A stretch of 64,000 nucleotides of DNA from assembly GCA_903905455.1 (NCBI GenBank), contig CAIVGN010000175.1, positions 31,615-95,614 on the forward strand, given 5' to 3'. The notes under the pieces are model-generated. The model worked only from the letters and a program-made list of their open reading frames with translations. It had not been told where the DNA came from and did not search any database. The position numbers and the translations under genes are program-made. The stretch is from an uncultured Archangium sp. (GTDB lineage: Bacteria; Myxococcota; Myxococcia; Myxococcales; Myxococcaceae). Shown piece after piece: positions 26,999 through 36,864 of this stretch. How positions within the stretch are numbered: the first letter of the stretch is position 1; each line of letters starts with the position of its first letter.

Positions 26999-29407
26999 TC
27001 ACTTCGGCGCGCCGGCCACCGGTGCCGGGCTCTGCGCCAGGCGCTTCCAGGTATCGATGACCGTGTCGGGGTTGAGCGACATCGAGCCGATGCCCTGGGC
27101 CATGAGCCACTGCGCGAAGTCGAGGTGGTCCGAAGGGCCCTGGCCGCAGATGCCGATGTACTTCCCCTTGGCCAGGCAGGTGGAGATCGCCCGCTGCAGC
27201 AGGAACTTCACCGCCGGGTCGCGCTCGTCGAAGCCGTCGGCCACCAGGCCCGAGTCGCGGTCGAGCCCCAGGGTGAGCTGGGTGAGATCGTTCGAGCCGA
27301 TGGAGAACCCGTCGAAGTACTCGAGGAACTCCTCGGCGAGGATGGCGTTGCTGGGGATCTCGCACATCATGATCAACCGCAGCCCGTGATCACCGCGCTT
27401 GAGGCCGTGCTTGGCCAGCGCCTCGCACACCCCGCGCGCCTCCTTCAGGGTGCGCACGAACGGCACCATGAGCTCGACGTTGGTCAGACCCATGGTCTCG
27501 CGCACGTGCTTGAGCGCCTTGCACTCCATCTCGAAGCAGGTGGCGAAGCTGGGCGCGATGAAGCGCGACGCCCCGCGGAAGCCAATCATCGGGTTCTCTT
27601 CTTCCGGCTCGTAGAGTTCGCCGCCCAGCAGCTTGCGGTACTCGTTGCTCTTGAAGTCCGAGAGCCGAACGATGACCGGCCGGGGCCAGAAGGCCGCGGC
27701 GATGGTGGCCACGCCCTCGCCGAGCTTCTCCTCGAAGAAGGCCCGCGGGGACGCGTAGCCCCGGGCCAGCGCCTCGACCTTGCCCTTGAGCGTGGGCTCG
27801 AGGTTCGGGTGGTCGAGCACCGCGCGGGGGTGCACGCCGATCACGTTGTTGATGATGAACTCGATGCGCGCCAGGCCCACGCCCGCGTTGGGGATCGCCT
27901 GGAACTCGAACGCCAGGCTCGGGGTGCCCACGTTCATCATCAGCTTCAGCGGCAGCTCGGGCAGCACGCCCTGGGCGGTGCGCTCGACGTCGAAGGGCAA
28001 CGCGCCCTCGTAGACGTTGCCGGTGTCACCCTCGGCGCAGGACACGGTGACGGTCTGGGCGTCGGTCAGGGTCTTCGTCGCGTCGCCGCAGCCGACCACC
28101 GCGGGGATGCCCAGCTCGCGCGCGATGATCGCCGCGTGGCAGGTGCGCCCGCCGCGGTTGGTGACGATGGCCGACGCGCGCTTCATCACCGGCTCCCAGT
28201 TGGGGTCGGTCATGTCCGTCACCAGGATGTCGCCGGGCTTCACCCGGTCCATCTCGTTGGGCGACGCCACGATGCGCACCCGGCCCACGCCGATCTTCTG
28301 GCCGATGGCGCGGCCCGTGGCGAGCACCGGCCCCTTGCCCTTCAACTTGAAGCGCTCCACCACGTCGGCGCCCTGGCGCGACTTCACCGTCTCGGGGCGC
28401 GCCTGGAGGATGTACAGGCGGCCGTCCTGCCCGTCCTTGCCCCACTCGATGTCCATGGGGCGGCGGTAGTGCGCCTCGATGGTGACCGCGTAGCGCGAGA
28501 GCTCGATGACCTCGGCGTCGGTCAGGGAGAAGCGGTGCTGGTCCGCCACGGCCACGTCCACGGTGCGCACGCGGCGCTGGGGGCCGGGGCCGGCGGTGAG
28601 GTCGAACTCCATCTTGATCAGCTTCGAGCCCAGCGAGCGCCGCACGATGGGCGCCTTGCCCGCGGCGAGCATCGGCTTGTGCACCGTGAACTCGTCGGGG
28701 TTGACCGCGCCCTGCACCACCGTCTCGCCCAGGCCGTAGCTCGAGGTGATGAACACCACGTCCCGGAAGCCCGACTCGGTGTCCATGGTGAACACCACGC
28801 CCGACGCGCCGAGGTCACTGCGCACCATGCGCTGCACGCCGGCCGAGAGCGCGACCTCCGCGTGCGTGAAGCCCTGGTGCACGCGGTAGGCGATGGCCCG
28901 GTCGTTGTAGAGCGAGGCGAAGACGTGGCGCATGCGCTCGAGCACCGCGTCGATGCCCACCACGTTCAGGAAGCTCTCCTGCTGGCCGGCGAACGAGGCG
29001 TCGGGGAGATCTTCGGCCGTGGCGCTCGAGCGCACCGCCACCGAGATGTTCGCGCCGCCCGCGAGCGTGGCGAAGTGGGCCCGGACCTCGGCCTCGAGCT
29101 GCGGGGGAAACTTCGCGTGCTCGACCCAGCCGCGGATCTCCGCGCCGGCCGCGGTGAGCGCGGGCACGTCGTCCACGTTGAGGCCCTCGAGGCGCTTGGC
29201 GATGCGGGCCTCGAGCTGGTTCTCCTGCAGCAGCGCGCGGAAGGCGTCGGCGGTGGTGGCGAAGCCGTCGGGCACGCGGATGTCGTGCGCGGCCAGCTGG
29301 CTCAACATCTCCCCGAGCGAGGCGTTCTTCCCGCCCACCCGGTCGACGTCCGTCATGCGCAGTTCACGAAACGGGAGAACGAACGGCCTTGCGGGAGCCT
29401 GGGTCAT
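26999..29407 (-). CDS. ppsA: Phosphoenolpyruvate synthase
   Basis: The protein has 802 residues, full length for PpsA. It has an N-terminal ATP-grasp nucleotide-binding region ([10 protein letters not shown], 26-35; [20 protein letters not shown]), a swivelling phosphohistidine domain with GGRTCHAAI (T422, H424) and a C-terminal TIM barrel with FCIG-type metal sites ([11 protein letters not shown]). It converts pyruvate, ATP and water to PEP, AMP and phosphate for gluconeogenesis. T422 is where PpsR-type enzymes act. It is divergent from ppsR, with 60 bp shared between them. Confidence 0.97.
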   Translation of the reverse strand: MTQAPARPFVLPFRELRMTDVDRVGGKNASLGEMLSQLAAHDIRVPDGFATTADAFRALLQENQLEARIAKRLEGLNVDDVPALTAAGAEIRGWVEHAKFPPQLEAEVRAHFATLAGGANISVAVRSSATAEDLPDASFAGQQESFLNVVGIDAVLERMRHVFASLYNDRAIAYRVHQGFTHAEVALSAGVQRMVRSDLGASGVVFTMDTESGFRDVVFITSSYGLGETVVQGAVNPDEFTVHKPMLAAGKAPIVRRSLGSKLIKMEFDLTAGPGPQRRVRTVDVAVADQHRFSLTDAEVIELSRYAVTIEAHYRRPMDIEWGKDGQDGRLYILQARPETVKSRQGADVVERFKLKGKGPVLATGRAIGQKIGVGRVRIVASPNEMDRVKPGDILVTDMTDPNWEPVMKRASAIVTNRGGRTCHAAIIARELGIPAVVGCGDATKTLTDAQTVTVSCAEGDTGNVYEGALPFDVERTAQGVLPELPLKLMMNVGTPSLAFEFQAIPNAGVGLARIEFIINNVIGVHPRAVLDHPNLEPTLKGKVEALARGYASPRAFFEEKLGEGVATIAAAFWPRPVIVRLSDFKSNEYRKLLGGELYEPEEENPMIGFRGASRFIAPSFATCFEMECKALKHVRETMGLTNVELMVPFVRTLKEARGVCEALAKHGLKRGDHGLRLIMMCEIPSNAILAEEFLEYFDGFSIGSNDLTQLTLGLDRDSGLVADGFDERDPAVKFLLQRAISTCLAKGKYIGICGQGPSDHLDFAQWLMAQGIGSMSLNPDTVIDTWKRLAQSPAPVAGAPK

Positions 29408-29467
29408 GGCTCACTGCTATGACAAACCGTCACCTCCAGCGCACGACCTAAGAAAGCCGGACCAGCG

Positions 29468-30301
29468 ATGCCTACTTCTAGCCTCGAACGCAGCGTGTTC
29501 TTCGTCTCCGACGGCACGGGCATCACCGCCGAGACCATGGGGCACTCGGTGCTCACCCAGTTCGACCAGTTCCAGTTCCGCGAGGTGCGCATTCCCTTCG
29601 TCGACGAGCTGGGCAAGGCGCAGGCGGCGGTGCAGCGGATCAACGATGCCAGCGTGCGCGATGGCCTGCGCCCCATCGTCTTCACCACCCTGGTCAACCC
29701 CGAGATGAACCGGGTGCTGCACCAATCGCAGGGGCTGGTGCTCGACCTCTTCGCGTCCTTCGTGGCGCCGCTCGAGCAGGAGCTGCGCGTGAAGTCCACC
29801 CAGACCATCGGCGGCTTCCACAACATGTCCGACGCGGACGCGTACACGAACCGCATGGAGGCCATCAACTTCACCCTGGCGCACGATGACGGCCAGTCGT
29901 CGAAGGGCCTCAAGGAAGCCGACGTCATCCTCCTGGGCGTCTCTCGCAGCGGGAAGACGCCGACCACGCTGTACCTGGCCATGCAGTTCGGGCTCAAGGC
30001 GGCGAACTACCCGCTGATCCCCGAAGACTTCGAGCGCGACACGCTGCCCGAGGCGCTGCCCCCGTTCCGCGAGAAGCTCTTCGGGCTGACCATTCTCCCC
30101 GAGCGCCTCGCGGAGATCCGCCACGAGCGCCGCCCCAACAGCAAGTACGCCTCGCTGGCCAACTGCCGCTACGAGGTCGAGGCCGCCGAGAAGATGATGA
30201 AGCGGGAATCGGTGCGCTGGCTGTCGTCGACCACCAAGTCGATCGAGGAGATCGCCGCGACCATCATCGAGGAGATCAAGATCGACCGGCGCTCGTACTG
30301 A
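29468..30301 (+). CDS. ppsR: PEP synthase regulatory protein (kinase/pyrophosphorylase)
   Basis: The protein has 277 residues and belongs to the DUF299/YdiA family. The opening [15 protein letters not shown] and the P-loop GVSRSGKTP (157-165) are diagnostic. PpsR inactivates PpsA by ADP-dependent phosphorylation of the Thr near the catalytic His, and reverses this by phosphate-dependent pyrophosphorylysis. The divergent position next to ppsA supports the assignment. ATG at 29468; no strong alternative start. Confidence 0.96.
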   Translation: MPTSSLERSVFFVSDGTGITAETMGHSVLTQFDQFQFREVRIPFVDELGKAQAAVQRINDASVRDGLRPIVFTTLVNPEMNRVLHQSQGLVLDLFASFVAPLEQELRVKSTQTIGGFHNMSDADAYTNRMEAINFTLAHDDGQSSKGLKEADVILLGVSRSGKTPTTLYLAMQFGLKAANYPLIPEDFERDTLPEALPPFREKLFGLTILPERLAEIRHERRPNSKYASLANCRYEVEAAEKMMKRESVRWLSSTTKSIEEIAATIIEEIKIDRRSY

Positions 30302-30310
30302 CGCGGCGGC

Positions 30311-31189
30311 TCAGCGCTTGGGCAGGCCCGCGAGGAACGGGCGCAGCAGCTCCATGCGGCCGTCGGGCTTCCACACCGCGGTGATGCCCAGCTCGTTGGG
30401 GAAGCCGCAAAGCGGGCGCGACACGGCGCCGCGCGGCGCGTCTTGAATGACGTAGCTGCCCACCACGAAGCACCCCACCCCCTGCAGCACCAGCGGCACC
30501 CCGTGCTGCGGCTGCTGCACGTGGTGGGCGATGCGCACCTTGCGCCCGGTGCTGGAGATCAACCGCACCAGGTGATCGTAGGCGTGGGGGTTGATCGAGC
30601 GCTCGAAGAGCAGCAGCGGCTCCTGGGCGAGGCGATCGAGCGGCACCTCGCGCAGCGCCGCCAGCGGGTGCTGCGTGGGCACCCAGACCACCCACTGGCC
30701 CCGCACCACCGCGCGCGTCACCAGGTCGTCGGCCCGCGGCACCGGGCTCATGCCGAAGCCGATGTCCACCCGCCCGTCGCGCACCGCCGACACCGCGTCG
30801 TTGGTGGGCATCTCGATGAGCTCCACCAGCACCTCGGGCCGGGCGCGCTTGAGCGACTGGATGGCCGGCGGCAAGAACGCGTGGCTGATGTACTGGAGCT
30901 GCCCCACCTTGAGCGTCTTGTCGCGCAGCCCCCCCACGCGGCGCGCGGACTCGAGGGCGCGATCGAGCTGCTCGAGGACCGCGGCCGTGTCTTCCCGCAA
31001 CGACTGGCCCGCCGGCGTCAGCGCCACCTTGCGGCGATCGCGCTCGAAGAGCCGGGCGCCCACCTCGGCCTCCAGCTTCGCCACGTGCTGCGAGAGCGCC
31101 GGCTGGGTCACCCCCACCCGCTGCGCCGCCTTGCGGAAGTGCAGCAGGTCGGCGACGGCGTGGAACGACCTGAGGTGCTTGAGCTCCAT
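30311..31189 (-). CDS. LysR-family transcriptional regulator
   Basis: The protein has 292 residues. The N-terminal winged HTH (about 1-60; FRKAAQRVGVTQPALSQHVA) is followed by a periplasmic-binding-like effector domain (about 90-292). The regulated genes are not obvious: it converges on ppsR with 9 bp between, and the plus-strand gene starting at 31322 is divergent (132 bp). LysR proteins often control a divergent neighbour, so the 523-residue secreted protein gene is a candidate target. Confidence 0.93.
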   Translation of the reverse strand: MELKHLRSFHAVADLLHFRKAAQRVGVTQPALSQHVAKLEAEVGARLFERDRRKVALTPAGQSLREDTAAVLEQLDRALESARRVGGLRDKTLKVGQLQYISHAFLPPAIQSLKRARPEVLVELIEMPTNDAVSAVRDGRVDIGFGMSPVPRADDLVTRAVVRGQWVVWVPTQHPLAALREVPLDRLAQEPLLLFERSINPHAYDHLVRLISSTGRKVRIAHHVQQPQHGVPLVLQGVGCFVVGSYVIQDAPRGAVSRPLCGFPNELGITAVWKPDGRMELLRPFLAGLPKR

Positions 31190-31321
31190 CGCGGGCGCCT
31201 TGTTAACCAGTTCACCTCACGGTCGCGTCAAGAATTTGTCGCCGTGGTGGCGCGGCGAGTTGGCCTTTAGTCCCTTCCTGTTGCGGTGCTTTCATCGCGA
31301 CCCGCACCGGGGGTTCCACAC

Positions 31322-32893
31322 ATGCGTCGTCTCCGTTTCAACCGCCTGCTCACCGTCGCTTGCCTCGCCGGGGCCGTGGCCTGGGGCCAACCCGCGCGCA
31401 AGCAGTACTGCTCCATCTGCAACGACACCGAGAAGATCAAGGCGGTGCGCGAACAGACCGGCAGCTGCGCCGACTACGCGGACCGCTACGAGCAGCAGGT
31501 GCTGATGACGGAGCGGGACTACAAGCAGATCGACATCACGCCCCACCGCGCCCTGCTCGAGCAGTGCCGCGCCGACGTCCTGGCCGACCAGGACCGGCGC
31601 CGGGCGGTGACCTTCCCCGACGACGTCGAGCGCCTCTTCGTCAGCCACAGCCCCGACGAGTGCGTCACCGCGGTCACCGGCCCGTGCATGTTCGACATCC
31701 AGTTCGGGCAGCTGAAGGGCACGCAGGCGATCGCCCTCATCAAGGAGTTGGCTCACTCGCCCATCCCCGCCACGGCGGCGCGGTTCCAGAAGGCGCAGGC
31801 CGCGCTCGACGCGCTGCCCGCCAAGCTGGCCGGCGACATCGACCGCCTCGCCGGCCTCGCCAAGACCGCCCTCGATGACGCCAGGCGCTTCCGCAAGGAC
31901 TCGCTGGTCGTCGCCTCCGACCAGGTCAAGCGCGGCCTCAAGGCCTGTGGCTACGCCCTGACCTTCGACCCGAACCACGCCGGGTGTCTCAAGCAGAAGG
32001 CGGCGCTCGAGGCACTGGGCGGCGAGCTGGCGAAGGAGCGCGAGGCCTTCTACGGCACCGCGTTCCACAAGCAGAACGTGGGCAAGGTGTTGTTCACCGC
32101 CGACGAAGGCAAGCTGGCCTCCGAGAGCGCGGGCGACTTCAAGGCCTCGTTCAAGGCCGGCGAGCCCCTGGCCGCGGTGGTGTACCTCGAGTACCCGGTG
32201 GGCATGATGTCCGGGGACGTCGCGGCGACCACCACGGTCTCGATCACCGTCGAGTCTGACGGCAAGAAGCTCGGCGCCGCCGCCTGGTACGTCGCGCCCG
32301 AAGAGGCTGCCCACCGCCAGGCCTGGACCACCTTCATCGCCATGCCGCCCTCGGTGAAGGACGTGGCCGACCTGTACACCACCAGCGATCTCGCCGCGGC
32401 CCTGGCCTCGTTGCCCGAGGGCAAGCACCAGGTGCTGGTGACGGTGGGCGTGCTCAACGCCGACGGCAGCAAGGGCGTGGAAGGCGCCAGCGGCACCTTC
32501 GAATACGACGCCACCGCCGGCCAGGACCAGGCGAAGGCCGTGTCCGACGCGCTCGCGGGCCGGGTGCTCGACGAGGCGCGCATGCCGAAGGCCGAGCTGA
32601 AGGACGCGAAGCTCGAGAAGGCGATGCTCGCCGACGCCGCCAACAACGAGTTCGGCGACAAGCCGCAGCGGCTGGTGATCACTGACAGGACCTTCGCCAT
32701 CACCCGCAACTGGCTGGGCGTCATCTTGCGCCGCTCCATTCACACCGCCATCGCCACCAAGGGCAAGGACGGCTCGTGCATGGTGCGCCGCATGGAGTTC
32801 ACCCAGCAGTCGCAAGGCAAGGGCTACGGGCCGCCGACCTCCAGCTACCCCTCGGACGAGTACCCCATTCGCTGCGAGAACGTGAAGAAGTAG
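31322..32893 (+). CDS. Large secreted protein of unknown function
   Basis: The protein has 523 residues with a signal peptide (about 1-22, ending AVAWG). The N-terminal third is helical and Cys-containing (QYCSICNDTEKIK; later KACGYAL and AGCLKQKAALEAL, resembling a TPR-like helical repeat). The remainder is a probable beta-sandwich region with charged helices. ATG at 31322 was chosen because the signal sequence follows it. No domain name can be given. It lies divergently beside a LysR regulator. Confidence 0.65.
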   Translation: MRRLRFNRLLTVACLAGAVAWGQPARKQYCSICNDTEKIKAVREQTGSCADYADRYEQQVLMTERDYKQIDITPHRALLEQCRADVLADQDRRRAVTFPDDVERLFVSHSPDECVTAVTGPCMFDIQFGQLKGTQAIALIKELAHSPIPATAARFQKAQAALDALPAKLAGDIDRLAGLAKTALDDARRFRKDSLVVASDQVKRGLKACGYALTFDPNHAGCLKQKAALEALGGELAKEREAFYGTAFHKQNVGKVLFTADEGKLASESAGDFKASFKAGEPLAAVVYLEYPVGMMSGDVAATTTVSITVESDGKKLGAAAWYVAPEEAAHRQAWTTFIAMPPSVKDVADLYTTSDLAAALASLPEGKHQVLVTVGVLNADGSKGVEGASGTFEYDATAGQDQAKAVSDALAGRVLDEARMPKAELKDAKLEKAMLADAANNEFGDKPQRLVITDRTFAITRNWLGVILRRSIHTAIATKGKDGSCMVRRMEFTQQSQGKGYGPPTSSYPSDEYPIRCENVKK

Positions 32894-32913
32894 CGGGCTG
32901 CCCGCGCTGGACG

Positions 32914-34095
32914 TCACTCGTAGTCAGGCAGCTCGAGCTTCTCGGAAGGCGGTGACCCGAAGCGGCTGAAGAGCGGCAGCAGCGTCGAGGCGACCTTGAG
33001 GCCGGTGTTGAACAGGGCGATGCCCAGGCGGGTCTTCGGGTTCGCCAACCCCGGCGCCCCCGGCGGGAGCTTCTGGGCCTCGTCGACGTACGGCCGCAGG
33101 AGGCGCTCGTAGGCCGCGAAGGCGTCGCGATGGTCGGGGTGCTTCGCGAGCTCCCCCGCCAGCACGTAGGCGCCCACGAGCGCGAGGCTGGTGCCCATGC
33201 CGCTGATCGGCGACGGGCAGTACGCCGCGTCGCCCAGCAACGCGCCGCGACCGCTCGACCAGCGCGGGGCACGCACCTGGCCCACGGCGTCGAAGTACAG
33301 GTCCTTCACCCCGGCGAGCGCGGCGAGTACCCGGGGCGCCTCCCAGCCGGCGTCGGCGAAGTGCTGTTGCAGAAACGCCTTCTGCTCCTCGAGACCCAAC
33401 CGCTCGTAGCCGCGCGGTGGCGACATGAACGAGAGCGTGGCCCGCGTGGTGCCCTCGTTGTCGGGGCGCAGGGTGATGGTGCGGCTTCCCGGCGCGTTGA
33501 ACCACCGAGCCCAGGCGCTGTCGGTCTCGGCGCGCGGAATGGTGAGGTACGCGGTGTAGAGCCCCACGTGCCTCACCTCGGGCTCGTCGCCGACGATGAG
33601 CGCGCGCGTGCGGGAACGGATGCCGTCGGCCGCGACCACCAGGTCGAAGTCGCGCTCGGCGCCGCGCTCGAAGGTGACGGTCACCCGGTCTTCATGCTCG
33701 TTGAGCGCCATCACCCGGTCACCGAACAGGTACTCGACCCCGTCGCGCGTGCGCTCGTAGAGGATGCGCGAGAGGTCCCCGCGGAGGATCTCCACTTCCG
33801 CGCTCAGGCCCCCGCGATCTGCCTGGCCTGCGGGGAACTCGGCCTTCGTGACGTTGGCGGCATCCACGAAGCGCACGCCCGCCTCGCCCGTGGTCGCCGC
33901 GCGCATCGCCGCTTCGATGCCCATGCGCCTGGCCACCTCGCGGGCCGCCCCGCGCACGTCGATGTTCTGCCCCCCGGTGCGCAGCGCGGGGGCGCGCTCG
34001 ACCACCACCGCGCGGAAGCCGAAGCGCGTGAGCCAGAAGGCCAGCGCCGGCCCGGCGATGCTCGCGCCACAGATGAGGACGGTTCGTCGCTGCAT
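32914..34095 (-). CDS. FAD-dependent aromatic-type monooxygenase
   Basis: The protein has 393 residues and the PHBH-type flavoprotein fold: dinucleotide-binding GASIAGP (10-16), the mid-protein DLVVAADGIRSRTR segment (DG motif) and GALLGDAAYCPSPISGMG (GD motif, FAD ribityl contact). Family enzymes use NAD(P)H and oxygen to hydroxylate aromatic or polyketide substrates. The closest general pattern is the 2-polyprenyl-6-methoxyphenol hydroxylase/TetX-like group. No biosynthetic cluster is adjacent, so the substrate is unknown. Confidence 0.9.
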   Translation of the reverse strand: MQRRTVLICGASIAGPALAFWLTRFGFRAVVVERAPALRTGGQNIDVRGAAREVARRMGIEAAMRAATTGEAGVRFVDAANVTKAEFPAGQADRGGLSAEVEILRGDLSRILYERTRDGVEYLFGDRVMALNEHEDRVTVTFERGAERDFDLVVAADGIRSRTRALIVGDEPEVRHVGLYTAYLTIPRAETDSAWARWFNAPGSRTITLRPDNEGTTRATLSFMSPPRGYERLGLEEQKAFLQQHFADAGWEAPRVLAALAGVKDLYFDAVGQVRAPRWSSGRGALLGDAAYCPSPISGMGTSLALVGAYVLAGELAKHPDHRDAFAAYERLLRPYVDEAQKLPPGAPGLANPKTRLGIALFNTGLKVASTLLPLFSRFGSPPSEKLELPDYE

Positions 34096-34150
34096 CGCTC
34101 GCCTCTAGAGCAATGCAGCGGTTTGGGCACGCGGCGTGAGCGGTCGCGGA

Positions 34151-34795
34151 TCAGATCTCCGAAGTGCTCACGATGTACGTGGGCTGCGACTCGTACTCGC
34201 AGCGCACGCCGGTGCGGGTCCCGGAGTCGAGCAGCACCACCCGGGCCAGCACGTGGATGTTGCAGGTCTCGCGGTTCTTCACGGCCTTCTTGACGACGGC
34301 GAGGCCCGAACCAGAGAGGGTCACGGTGTGCGGCAGGCCGCCACGCACCTGCTCCATGTTGAGCACCTGCTCGCCGTTCACCCACAGCTCGAGGTCGCGG
34401 ATGCGGGTGTCCAGGTCGAACTTGTTGCCGGCGTCGTCGTAGAAGTCGAGCCGGTGGAGCGCGACCTCGACGCGGTTGACGAAGTGCACCGCCTCGCGGA
34501 AGTCCTTGATGGTGTCGTAGTCACCCTTGCCGATGATCTCCACGTCCTGGTCGAAGGTGAACTCGCAGCCGCCGGTCACCGCCCGCGTGGTCACCGTGTA
34601 GAGCTGGAGGCTGTCCTGCGCGGTGATCACGTCGCCACACTTGAAGGTGCTGGCCGCCGAGGTGTCGAGGTGTGCGGTCAACGTGCCATTGAGGGGCTTG
34701 GCGCCTTCGGCAGGGCCGATGCGAATCTCGACCGGGCCGCACGCCGACAGGGCGAAGGCGAGCAGACCGGGGACCAGCAGGGAGAGACGGGACAT
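34151..34795 (-). CDS. Lipoprotein of unknown function
   Basis: The protein has 214 residues. The leader ends in the lipobox LSAC (acylated Cys at about residue 19), followed by GPVEIRIGP. The body looks beta-rich with three more Cys pairs (FKCGDV, GGCEFTF, ETCNIHV, VRCEYES). ATG at 34795 was chosen because the leader starts there. No family was recognised. Confidence 0.7.
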   Translation of the reverse strand: MSRLSLLVPGLLAFALSACGPVEIRIGPAEGAKPLNGTLTAHLDTSAASTFKCGDVITAQDSLQLYTVTTRAVTGGCEFTFDQDVEIIGKGDYDTIKDFREAVHFVNRVEVALHRLDFYDDAGNKFDLDTRIRDLELWVNGEQVLNMEQVRGGLPHTVTLSGSGLAVVKKAVKNRETCNIHVLARVVLLDSGTRTGVRCEYESQPTYIVSTSEI

Positions 34796-34963
34796 GGGGG
34801 GTTCCTTTGGAAAGGGTTCACCCCCCCTGTGCAATGGCCTGTCCAACGCGCGCCGGTGTTCAACCACCTCGATTGAGGGGGGGCCGGCCTGCGCGAGTGG
34901 TCATTCTGAAGGAGCCACCTTCAGTGCGATGAGCGGCTCACGCGGCGCCGAGCGCGTCGGCGG

Positions 34964-35611
34964 TCACATCATCCCGACGAGGCCGAGCCCTGCGCTGCCG
35001 GCGCCAAACGACATGGGCATCGGCAAGATCCACGGCCCCGACGCATAGCGGTTGCGCGTCAGTTGGTGGGTCGGTACCGCCAACCCGATGATCAACATCG
35101 CGGCCCCGCCTGCTTGAGTCAGGCCATCCAGCGCGAGGAAGAAGGTGTCCAGCGCCTGGAGGCTGCGGAACGTCCCCATGGCGATGAAGGGCCCCACGAT
35201 CGGCACGAAGAGGGGCGCGGCCTGCCCCTGGTTGGTGTCGATGCCAATGGACGCGACCAGGGCGTTCAGGAGCCAGACGCTGCCGAACACCACGGCGCCG
35301 CCAATCACCAGGCCTTTTCGGAACTGGGTGGTGACGTGGTACCCCGCCGGAACGGGCTCACCGGGCTCCCACTCGAGCGTGCGGGGACCGGGCGCCGCGG
35401 GATAGAGCGGCTGGGGCGCCGCGGGATAGATCGGCTGGGGCGGAGGCGGGGCAGGAAGCGGCTGCGCAACGAGCGGAGGGGGCTGCGGCTCTGCTTGGTA
35501 TTGAGGGGTCTGTGCAGAGGCGACCCCACCGGTGGCCAACACCAGGGTGGCCACCAAGGCCCTCGCCGGCCAGGCCGACACCCCTCGCTTCATCGACGTA
35601 CGGTTTCGCAT
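34964..35611 (-). CDS. Pro-rich exported membrane protein
   Basis: The protein has 215 residues. A signal sequence (about 12-34, ending ASAQ) is followed by a Pro/Gln/Ala-rich segment with an eight-residue repeat (PQPIYPAA, PQPLYPAA). Two or three hydrophobic stretches follow in the C-terminal half (about 100-122, 130-150, 163-182). ATG at 35611 was used; GTG one codon earlier and ATG at 35593 are alternatives. It resembles myxobacterial envelope proteins of unknown role. Confidence 0.6.
   Translation of the reverse strand: MRNRTSMKRGVSAWPARALVATLVLATGGVASAQTPQYQAEPQPPPLVAQPLPAPPPPQPIYPAAPQPLYPAAPGPRTLEWEPGEPVPAGYHVTTQFRKGLVIGGAVVFGSVWLLNALVASIGIDTNQGQAAPLFVPIVGPFIAMGTFRSLQALDTFFLALDGLTQAGGAAMLIIGLAVPTHQLTRNRYASGPWILPMPMSFGAGSAGLGLVGMM
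35392..35439 (-). repeat. 24-bp tandem repeat, two copies
   Basis: Two adjacent 24-base units (35392-35415 and 35416-35439) differ at one base. They encode PQPIYPAA and PQPLYPAA in the exported protein gene, so copy number could vary without changing frame. Confidence 0.85.
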
Positions 35612-35919
35612 CACAGGCTCCTGAGTGGGACCGCCTGGTCGTGGCAGGGCACGGCACCAACCACCATCGCGGCAGAGGCGCGGACGCTACGCCACGCCCG
35701 CATGCCCCGTCGAAGGGAAAGCAGCGGCCCACCCGGTCGCCACCGCGTCGCCGCGTCGCCGCGAGCTCGCTGCGCACCGGCTGCACCGCAAGGAACGAGT
35801 GGAGCCTCACCGCCGCGGCAGGTCAGGCCACCGCAGCGAACCTCCACAAGCAGCTGCTCACGCAGGCCCACGGCGTTCACGTCGCGGCAGTGCCAAGCGC
35901 GCGCGACAAAGACCACCCC
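35612..35919 (-). other. 308-bp intergenic region
   Basis: The region lies between two minus-strand genes and upstream of the exported membrane protein gene. Short ORFs exist, but none has a plausible start or protein-like composition. A short GTCGCCGC direct repeat is present near 35748-35763. I see no hairpin or clear promoter. Confidence 0.5.
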
Positions 35920-36759
35920 TCAGAACGTCCCCTGCACCTCGACACCGGCGAGCTTCGGCGGCGCCTTCAGGCTCGTGCTCCGCAGCCCCAGCACCCGGAG
36001 CTGCCGACAGGCCTCGAGCTCGGCCAGGTCGAAGTCATCGAGCGGGTTGCCGTCGAGCCACAGCTTCTGCAGCACAGGCAACTGGGCGGGGATGCCGCCC
36101 GCACGCCGCAGCCGGTTGTGCGAGAGCACGAGGTTGAGCAGCCCCGTGAACCGCAGCAACGCCGGCGGCACGCTCGAGAGCCCGCAGCCACTGAGCGACA
36201 CCTCGGTCACGCGCTCGGGGTGCGGCACCGCGCCCAGCACGCGCGCCCAGTCGTCGGGCGAAGTGAAGGAGAAGTTCAGCGCAGACCCCGGCCGCGCCGC
36301 CGCTCCACGCACCAGGGCCGCGGTCACCTCGGCTCGCAGCGCCGCGACGCGCTCGACGAGCCCCTGCTCCTGGAGGTGGCGCAGGACTTCCATCGGGGCC
36401 TGGGTCAGCGTCTCGTCGGCATAGCCCGCGGCGTCGAGGGCCCGCGCGAGCACCTGCCACGCGAGATCGAGGGCGCGTGCGTCGTCGGAGGTCAGCTCGA
36501 GCGACGGCGTGCGGTAGTCCTGGACGGCCGGGTCGGGCGGGCCCGGGGTCATCGCCCCTTCGCGCCCGAGACGACCTGCGAGCGCCACGCCCGGGCCCAG
36601 CGCACCCGTCACGGTCACCGCCCGCGAGTAGTAGTCGCGGGGGTTCCCTTCCCACGCGCCCTCGAGGGCCTGCGCCCCGGGCAACGCCGCCAGCAGCGCC
36701 TGTCGCGTCGGGTCCGACCCACCTCGGTGTCGGAACGAAAGAGTCCAGGTGCGGCGCAT
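35920..36759 (-). CDS. Leucine-rich repeat protein
   Basis: The protein has 279 residues. An N-terminal region of unknown fold (about 1-165) is followed by four or five leucine-rich repeats (about 185-275), seen as VTEVSLSGCGLSSVPPALL, LLNLVLSHNRL, LQKLWLDGNPL and LRVLGLRSTSL. LRRs bind protein partners; no signal peptide is present, so it is probably cytoplasmic. ATG at 36759 was chosen. It is divergent from the secreted propeller-like protein gene (105 bp). Confidence 0.75.
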   Translation of the reverse strand: MRRTWTLSFRHRGGSDPTRQALLAALPGAQALEGAWEGNPRDYYSRAVTVTGALGPGVALAGRLGREGAMTPGPPDPAVQDYRTPSLELTSDDARALDLAWQVLARALDAAGYADETLTQAPMEVLRHLQEQGLVERVAALRAEVTAALVRGAAARPGSALNFSFTSPDDWARVLGAVPHPERVTEVSLSGCGLSSVPPALLRFTGLLNLVLSHNRLRRAGGIPAQLPVLQKLWLDGNPLDDFDLAELEACRQLRVLGLRSTSLKAPPKLAGVEVQGTF

Positions 36760-36864
36760 CCTCAGAGCATGCAACCCAGGCGCACGAACTGCGCGTGATT
36801 TTGAGTGGTGCCGCGCGCGGGGCTGGCACACCATTTCAGTTCCACCTCACAAGGGAGCACCTGC

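Noticed and set aside
35611..35916. Minus-strand 101-codon ORF between the LRR and exported-protein genes
   Set aside because: No ribosome site, and composition is like a frame shadow; no protein-like pattern.
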